Below, one piece after another: positions 59,001 through 64,000 of a stretch of 64,000 nucleotides of DNA. The notes beneath the pieces are model-generated. The model ran no database searches. It saw only the letters and a list, made by a program, of their open reading frames with translations, and was not told where the DNA came from. The translations under genes and the position numbers were made by a program. This stretch comes from Gavia stellata (taxonomy: Eukaryota > Chordata > Aves > Gaviiformes > Gaviidae). The stretch is taken from positions 130,858,668-130,922,667 of the forward strand of contig NC_082594.1 in the NCBI RefSeq assembly GCF_030936135.1. Direction: 5' to 3'. Each line of letters opens with the position of its first letter. The first letter of the stretch is position 1.

Positions 59001-60644
59001 AGTACAGTAGATAACACCAGTACTGTTTTTCCTGCCTCTATGCAGCAGCCACCCTCTTTCAGGTTTTTGCAGAAGGATTCTTTCCTAGCAAGATGTATAC
59101 ATACCACCATTAAGCAGAGAAGGAGGGAACCATTAACGATTCCACACTGTTTCCCCTTCTGTTTGTTCTCAAGATTTCTCCTCCTACCTCAGATACATTG
59201 TTCCTGCAGTGTCTTATATCCTGAATGAAGAATTTCTTCCCCCAAGCTCCCTGCAATCCTTTCCAAAATACATTCCCTCCTGTATAGGATTAACAGCGAG
59301 GAGAAGGAGGGGAAAAGAAGGTGCTCTTTATTACAAACATTCTCCTGTTCCTCCACCTGACCTATCACTTGTTTTGTTAGAGGTGTGGACACAGACCAAG
59401 GTGGCTTACTCAATCCTAGGTATGATTAGACAATCATTGGCATGGAGCGATACATACTTTAAGATCAGTAAGATGCTTCCAGCAGAGAGCCACATTTTTA
59501 GAAGAGTAAAGCAGAGGTGTTGCCAACATCAAAGGAGCCTTAGCAAGCTCAGAGTTGGTAGACAATTTCACAAGCGTCAAAAGTTACTCTAGAGAACAGA
59601 CTGACTGAAAGGCATTCAGAATGCAGTAAGCAGAATTATTAGAATTTTTTAATTGTTTTTAGCGTGTTTCAATCCAGGCCTGACTTTGTTTGTTAATTCT
59701 GAGGCAGAACAAAACTGGCACATACTAGATACCTTAGTGTAATCTTGATTATGAAACAGTCACTATTGCACTGTAAAGCACAGTGAAGACTTGGAAGCCC
59801 AACCCTAAGAAATTGTTAAGTACATTTTCTGACATTGCTCTTGTTCAGGTGGTTTTTTTGTGACTGTTACCATTACAACAGTCGTCACAGGAGAAGAACA
59901 GAATACAGGAAAGAACACAGAAAAATAGAAAGAAAAAAACCTGTTAGCTAAGAGGAAGTAGAAAATACCACAGATGAAAGAGGAAAAACTACAAACCCAT
60001 CTGCAGCAACTGTGGATTTAGAAATAACCTTGCACCCTGACTCAGAATTTTACATGGCTGTTGTACGAAGGCAGAGAGGCCACATATATGACCTGATACA
60101 GCAGTCAGATCTGCCTGTGGGTATGTCCATGTAGCTGCCGAGACACATGAGGTTGCCGCTTGAGCAAGCTCATTTAAAGCTTTTTGCAGCACGGAACCCA
60201 GCGCAATTATCAATGCTGCTTCTCCTCAGAGTAACTGAATGCTGCACAGCTCTAGCTACACTGTTTCAGGACTTGAACCAGCTCAGATCTCGCTGCGCAT
60301 TTCATCTACACCACAACACAGGTAACAAAAGGCATGAGGTATACCATGAAGCCTAATGTTGTCATGTCCTTAACCGAATCCACTATATATAAGATGATAT
60401 TCAAAGCCATTTGGCCTCTCTGCAGACCCGAATATCGAGAACAGATGTGCCACGGATGGCAAACTCTCATGAAAGTGGTCGTGTGCTTACTTTGCAAGCT
60501 GCAGGACATTGCGGTAACAGCTGTATAGAGAACTCTCGGCTGCTGTGCGATACCGGCTTTTGTATTTGGGTCCCACTGTGTGAATGATGAAACGCGCAGC
60601 CAAATTAAATCCTTTGGTGAGTTTAGCCTCGCCTGTCCTGCACC
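44012..60644 (-). CDS. GDAP2: GDAP2, macro domain / CRAL-TRIO protein, 5' part outside window
   Basis: Eleven consecutive coding exons on the minus strand, each with AG acceptor and GT donor and with reading phase kept at every junction: 60644-60491, 58954-58866, 56464-56388, 55305-55146, 53423-53273, 52341-52265, 51027-50951, 50379-50240, 49890-49836, 45135-44992 and 44059-44012. Together they give about 390 codons; the human protein has 497 residues, so about the first 105 and the start codon lie beyond 64 kb. The visible part begins in the macro domain (CRTGEAKLTKGFNLAARF and IIHTVGP, an ADP-ribose-binding-type fold). An acidic linker follows (DDASDEEGLEADL). Next comes a CRAL-TRIO-like lipid-binding domain from about VMVVVGRNIPVTLIDMEKA through VSTWFFTTFTVSGLKDKV. 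The protein ends in PPFVLEYDAR and ENGPYYSSYPPSPDL. GDAP2 was named for induction during ganglioside-triggered neuronal differentiation; human loss causes a recessive spinocerebellar ataxia, and its biochemical activity is not well defined. No frameshift or internal stop is present. Confidence 0.96.
44992..45135 (-). CDS. GDAP2: GDAP2 coding exon j (CRAL-TRIO-like domain end)
   Basis: 144 bp, exactly 48 codons, VSTWFFTTFTVSGLKDKVHY then VESLQQLFAAIPPEQIDLPP and FVLEYDAR. Acceptor TTTTCAG, donor GTAAGT. The frame stays open past the donor for about 50 codons to about 44842, so intron retention would give a different tail. Confidence 0.95.
45136..49835 (-). other. GDAP2: GDAP2 large intron (i to j)
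   Basis: About 4.7 kb, the largest complete intron in the window. It has a mildly A/C-rich plus strand, a GATTAT-like microsatellite stretch near 47125-47150 and a short T-run near 47370. No nested gene or young repeat is recognised. Other complete introns are 44060-44991, 49891-50239, 50380-50950, 51028-52264, 52342-53272, 53424-55145, 55306-56387, 56465-58865 and 58955-60490. The intron 44060-44991 contains two T-runs near 44550 and 44616-44635. The intron 56465-58865 contains an old CR1 and a short (GGT)n run near 57700. Confidence 0.85.
49836..49890 (-). CDS. GDAP2: GDAP2 coding exon i (CRAL-TRIO-like domain)
   Basis: 55 bp, completing a Lys codon and encoding YKRNLKALYFVHPTFRSK. Acceptor AAACCAG, donor GTGAGG. 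Confidence 0.95.
50240..50379 (-). CDS. GDAP2: GDAP2 coding exon h (CRAL-TRIO-like domain)
   Basis: 140 bp, encoding ALLYFIHVMDHIAVKEYVLV, YFHTLTNDYNQLDSNFLKKL and YDVVDA plus two bases of a Lys codon. Acceptor GTCTCAG, donor GTGAGT. Confidence 0.95.
50951..51027 (-). CDS. GDAP2: GDAP2 coding exon g (start of CRAL-TRIO-like domain)
   Basis: 77 bp, encoding GVDNCGRTVMVVVGRNIPVT then LIDMEK, ending in phase 0. Acceptor TTTTGTAG, donor GTAAGG. Confidence 0.95.
52265..52341 (-). CDS. GDAP2: GDAP2 coding exon f
   Basis: 77 bp, completing an Asn codon and encoding YNRWLCQARAEDLSDIASLK then ALYQT. Acceptor TTTCTAG, donor GTAAGT. Confidence 0.95.
53273..53423 (-). CDS. GDAP2: GDAP2 coding exon e (linker)
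   Basis: 151 bp, encoding the acidic linker DDASDEEGLEADL, then SFIGSHAFARMEGDVDKQRR and LILQGQLSEAALQKQHQR. The linker appears about two residues shorter than in human. Acceptor CTGCAG, donor GTGAGA after AA. Confidence 0.95.
55146..55305 (-). CDS. GDAP2: GDAP2 coding exon d
   Basis: 160 bp, encoding ATYQKLLPLYFPRSLEEEIQ then SLPYLPADIGNAEGEPVVPE and RQIRITEKPGVPD. This is the last macro-domain strand and the start of the linker. Acceptor TTTGTAG, donor GTGAGT. Confidence 0.95.
56388..56464 (-). CDS. GDAP2: GDAP2 coding exon c (end of macro domain)
   Basis: 77 bp, completing an Arg codon and encoding TVRRFLEIHGETLEKVVFAV then SELEE. Acceptor CCTTGCAG, donor GTATCT. Confidence 0.95.
58100..58735 (-). 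mobile_element. Ancient CR1 ORF2 fragment, antisense, in GDAP2 intron
   Basis: On the plus strand, blocks follow the antisense of CR1 ORF2 from its 3' part to the reverse-transcriptase core in correct order. They are ACATCTATCACACTCCC (about 58108), CCAGCCTGAAAAAG (58141), ACCTCACTGTTCAGC (58576), TAATATATTGAAGA (58611) and CAGCACAGATTCCCATGG (58634). On the minus strand the last part still reads SVLELAVFNILVNKLEK, a decayed form of the CR1 SVLGPVLFNIFINDL region. It is broken throughout and inactive. Orientation relative to the gene is sense. I compared with the CR1 consensus from memory only. Confidence 0.65.
58866..58954 (-). CDS. GDAP2: GDAP2 coding exon b (macro domain)
   Basis: 89 bp, encoding EQAMCSIGFCVINSLKRCYP then LEDATHIAL. 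Phases match exons a and c exactly. Human GDAP2, as I recall it, has SAKRGYP where this has SLKRCYP, so two normally stable positions differ. Acceptor TTTCAG, donor GTAAGT. Confidence 0.93.
60491..60644 (-). CDS. GDAP2: GDAP2 coding exon a (macro domain)
   Basis: 154 bp, entering with two bases of a Gly codon and leaving with two bases of a Lys codon. It encodes CRTGEAKLTKGFNLAARF, then IIHTVGPKYKSRYRTAAESS and LYSCYRNVLQLA. TTTTTTTCAG acceptor, GTAAGC donor. This is the most 5' GDAP2 exon found in the window. Confidence 0.95.
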
Positions 60645-63600
60645 CTGAAAAAAAAATAAACACAAGGATAAACGCACCAATGTCATGATAAGAAAGCTAG
60701 AAGTATTCAAGCCCTTGACTTCCTCCAGAGTCAGACAACTCTACTTCGTATATAGAAGTGTTTTAGACATCAAATATTAAGGATAGCATTCTGTCTCATA
60801 ACAGCTGCTTAGTATCACCTAGTCAGGTTGAGGATTCAATTTTAAAACTATGCATATAAGGACAAACCAGAAATTGCTAGAAACACGCTCTTAATTGCGG
60901 TGCTTACTATACTACAGAGCCAAAGGGAGAAATGGTTTAACAATGTGCAGAGAACTAACGCACAAATATGCTATACAACCAGAAATAAAAAGTACTTCTG
61001 AATTTAACAACTTGGTTTGGGGAGATTACTTTTTGGATAAAAGGACTACAAGTGTCCTTAATCTAACCCATCAGCTATTGGCAAAGCTATGAAAAATAAA
61101 TACATCAAGAACTTGTTTCATCTATGCTCCCAGAACAAGGCAGCTTTCTTTGTTTTGCAAGTTTCTTCGTGTCCACAAGGCAGGAGTATGATTCTCATGG
61201 AGATCATAATTTCTTGACAGACTACGTGTCTAGTCTCAAGGCAAGGAAGTTCAAGCACCACATTTAATTGTTCCATTCACAGCACCCTCCAGTTACATAC
61301 TCTAGGATTATTCGCTGCATGCTAGCGTACTTTACATCTCTACCTCTTTTTGGTTTTGACTTCTCTTTGGCTATCCCCTGCAAGGTACTCATACTCAATT
61401 CCTGTAGTTTTTCGTAAGGGAAATCAGTTTGTCGGAACCCTCAATGACATCCATAGACCTCTTTATTCCCTTCAGTTTGTCAATGCATTTCTGATAATAA
61501 AAAAATCCGGGAACAGCTACTCTGTTTGAAGACCAGTTTTTCTTCAGCACCTGGAAGAAAAGTCTGCTAATTCTTCTCTTCTTCACCCAAACCTAGTCCA
61601 CTCCAGTTCTGGACAGCTGAAGAAGTACAAGTACTCCTAGTCTCTCTCTTTCCCTACCCTCAAAGACAAGCATTTTCCACCTTCTTCCTTCTGCACGTAC
61701 AGCCACACTTCAGTTTTCTGACCTGGCTGAAAACAAGTATTTTCACTGGATTAGCTTTCAACTGATCTTAGAGGTTGCCAGTGCCCACGAAAAGGAACAA
61801 GACATGAACAAGCGCCTGCAACCACCCTTCTGGCAGTGGCACTGCAGTAGCTTGGCTTAAGTCCATCATGAAGCTGCCCACTGAACAGAAGCATTCACCT
61901 CTCCCACTCTACTCTGCTTCTTGTAGTGCTCAGGCAGGCTATCAGCATGCGTGAAAGTGTATTTTATGGCCAGAGATATTCCAGGTTGAGAATCTCTCTT
62001 ACTCAAAACTTTAAGCATGCCTTTTTAATGGCAACAAGACACTGCCGTTAAGTCAACATCTTGTAAGCTTTTTGATCCAATAAATCACATCATTAGCTTC
62101 TATAGACCTCCACCTTGTTTCTTCTGGGTTAATCAGAAGGAATGTAAGAGCATGCTAAAACTAAGCATACTTTTCTGAATTACTGCACATCCTCTAAGAC
62201 ACCTCAGCTCAAGAGAGCAACTAAATAAGCACAATGTGGAAAAAGTAGAAGCTAAACCTGAAACACTTAATATGTAAGATATCAAATTACTATTCTTCCT
62301 CCATGGTCCATCCAAGTCACACGACTTCAAAAGAACAAGCAAAGGCCTGTAGGAAAAACTGTCTCGTGAAAAAGCATGAAGCAAGTTTGACCGAGGTATA
62401 GTTGTGAATTCAGTGGGGAAACGAATAAGTTCAGACAACCAGATGCGGCATCAGTAATCTCTAACTACACTTACAGCACACTTAGTACTTCCCAACGCCT
62501 TCTGCCTGGAGATAGCTACAAAATTTATAAAACTAAAATAAGCAGCAAATATTATTCCTATTTGCAGATATAGGGTGAGGTGAGCTAGTAGAGTGAGCTG
62601 CCCAAGGTCAAGCTCTGTGGCAAAACTGGGAACAAAGTCAAGAACTTATTTTTTTTACCCGATGAGATTTCAAACATTAGAACAGCTTTCTCTCCAAGTT
62701 TAAAATGGAAAGTCTGAATCTTCCATATAAAGTGCACAGCGGAGAAAAAGTCTCACTGGAGTTGGAAGACTACTAAGCATTGCTGTTACAGAAGGTCTTT
62801 ATTAGACTGCAACAAGTATGTGTTGATAGGCAAGCATTTATCAATAGCACTTCATTTGCAAGCCTGGACCCTTGGCTGTAGCATTTCTGTGTTAATCAAA
62901 ACCACACTCTGTTCCCAGGAATGCACAATTTAGCTGAGCCTTAAAGAAAGCACAGGCCTTTGAAAGGTCAGTATGTCACATGCTTTAAGATAGCAATTTT
63001 TTCTCAGAGTCTATGAAATATGAATCTATACCAAGCAGTAGGAATAAAGCAGGAGAGAACAAACTGAAAGTCACCACTGTGCCCATTTTACAGATTTAGA
63101 GCAAAGACCATACATTTTCACTTTTTCCCCCCCAAGAACATTCTCCTATGAAAAGAGTTCAAGGTTAAATGGGAAAGAGCAGAAAAAGGAAGCAGACATG
63201 ACAAAAGAATCAAACTAATTTTTTAACTAAGCTCCCTTCCACTTCCGCTACTGTAACAAACACATTAAAGGTGCACAAAAGCCAAAGCTGTAACTCTTTC
63301 CTCCCCCACGCAACACGCCAGTAGAGTGTCACAGAAGAACTGATTTCTGAAGAGCTCTTGTCACAAGATTGAAAGGAAACTGTCATGTATAAGGAGTCGT
63401 GAACCTGCAGAACAAGTTACAGAGAAAGGAGGATGCAAAACTACATAACTCAGCATGGTAAAAGGGAATTTAAGAAGCTAAGCCCAACTTTTAGAAATAA
63501 CTCCCTACAGAGCTGCCAGATCTCACATTTTAAGGACTCCTTGAAATGTCCCTCTCTTCTCACCTCACATTGCACACAAGAAACCCAATTTATTTTAGAA

Positions 63601-64000
63601 GAGTTCTGGTATACATAGCAGGGTCCTAACTATTCTATAACATCTGCTGTATTTTAACAGTTGTTTCCACCCAAAGGATGCACACTGACTTTTCTGTCTC
63701 CTGTGAAACGGTTACTCTTCCTCCTGTTTTAGCCTGAAAGAGGATACACAGAGCATATACTAGAACCCACTTAATTTCTACAATGGTGAACTTCAGTTCC
63801 TGTCTTCCATGGTGTATACACACTGAACAGGATAAGAGCAAAATCTGAAGATGTAGAAGACTGGTCCCTTGACTAAAAGCTCTGATAAGCTAACTACTCT
63901 AAGTGGCTTCAGCTAACAATGGGAATTATTGTATCACAAAGTAAGGGCTCAGCAACTCGAATATCTGCCACGGATTTTCAATGATCTGTAACCTGAATGG
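60645..64000 (-). other. GDAP2: GDAP2 intron upstream of exon a, runs out of the window
   Basis: The acceptor at 60645-60647 marks the 3' end of an intron on the minus strand. I looked for the expected upstream exon (macro-domain start, with the sequence ending in a LKEDLQKLK-like stretch) and did not find it before 64000. The whole stretch is therefore most likely intron. No nested gene or young repeat is recognised. Confidence 0.6.

Noticed and set aside
60645-64000. Search for the missing upstream GDAP2 coding exons
   Set aside because: No segment on the minus strand encodes the expected macro-domain start with proper splice sites, so those exons are placed outside the window.

Overview
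The window is vertebrate nuclear DNA, almost certainly from a bird. The genes are spliced or have very long untranslated tails, and there is no operon structure. All recognisable interspersed repeats are CR1 LINEs, and the younger copies end in the short ATTCTGTG-type 3' repeat typical of avian CR1. Two protein-coding genes can be identified, TENT5C and GDAP2. They point toward each other (tail to tail), an arrangement I recall from the human 1p12 region (MAN1A2 - TENT5C - GDAP2 - WDR3).

Layout. 1-4.4 kb: no gene seen. 4.4-5.6 kb: CpG-rich promoter island of TENT5C. It holds a GC-rich minisatellite of about 30 copies of a 16-bp unit (4656-5144), then GC boxes and a probable non-coding first exon ending at a splice donor at 5295/5296. 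5.3-8.0 kb: intron 1. 8053-9225: the complete single-exon TENT5C coding sequence (390 codons). 9.2 to about 14.0 kb, possibly 15.5 kb: long 3' UTR. 15.5-43.3 kb: intergenic DNA. It holds an old CR1 fragment (16.8-17.3 kb), a 39-bp tandem duplication, a cluster of younger CR1 3' ends (21.2-26.6 kb), a short CpG-rich island between two inverted CR1 copies (25.84-26.04 kb), and a second GC-rich patch with GATA and NF-E2-like motifs (33.7-34.6 kb). 43.3-60.6 kb: eleven consecutive coding exons of GDAP2 on the minus strand, from the middle of the macro domain to the stop codon. Its first roughly 105 codons and its promoter lie beyond 64 kb. An ancient CR1 fragment with an apparent internal micro-inversion sits in one GDAP2 intron (58.1-58.7 kb).

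Functionally, TENT5C is a non-canonical cytoplasmic poly(A) polymerase that stabilises mRNAs, notably of secreted proteins. GDAP2 combines a macro domain with a CRAL-TRIO-like domain. The two are neighbours, with no evidence of a shared pathway. I found no CRISPR array, tRNA, rRNA or recent provirus, and no convincing undescribed multi-gene system. The most noteworthy items are the promoter-abutting minisatellite, the inverted CR1 pair around a CpG-rich island, the erythroid-type motif cluster near 34 kb and the CR1 micro-inversion.
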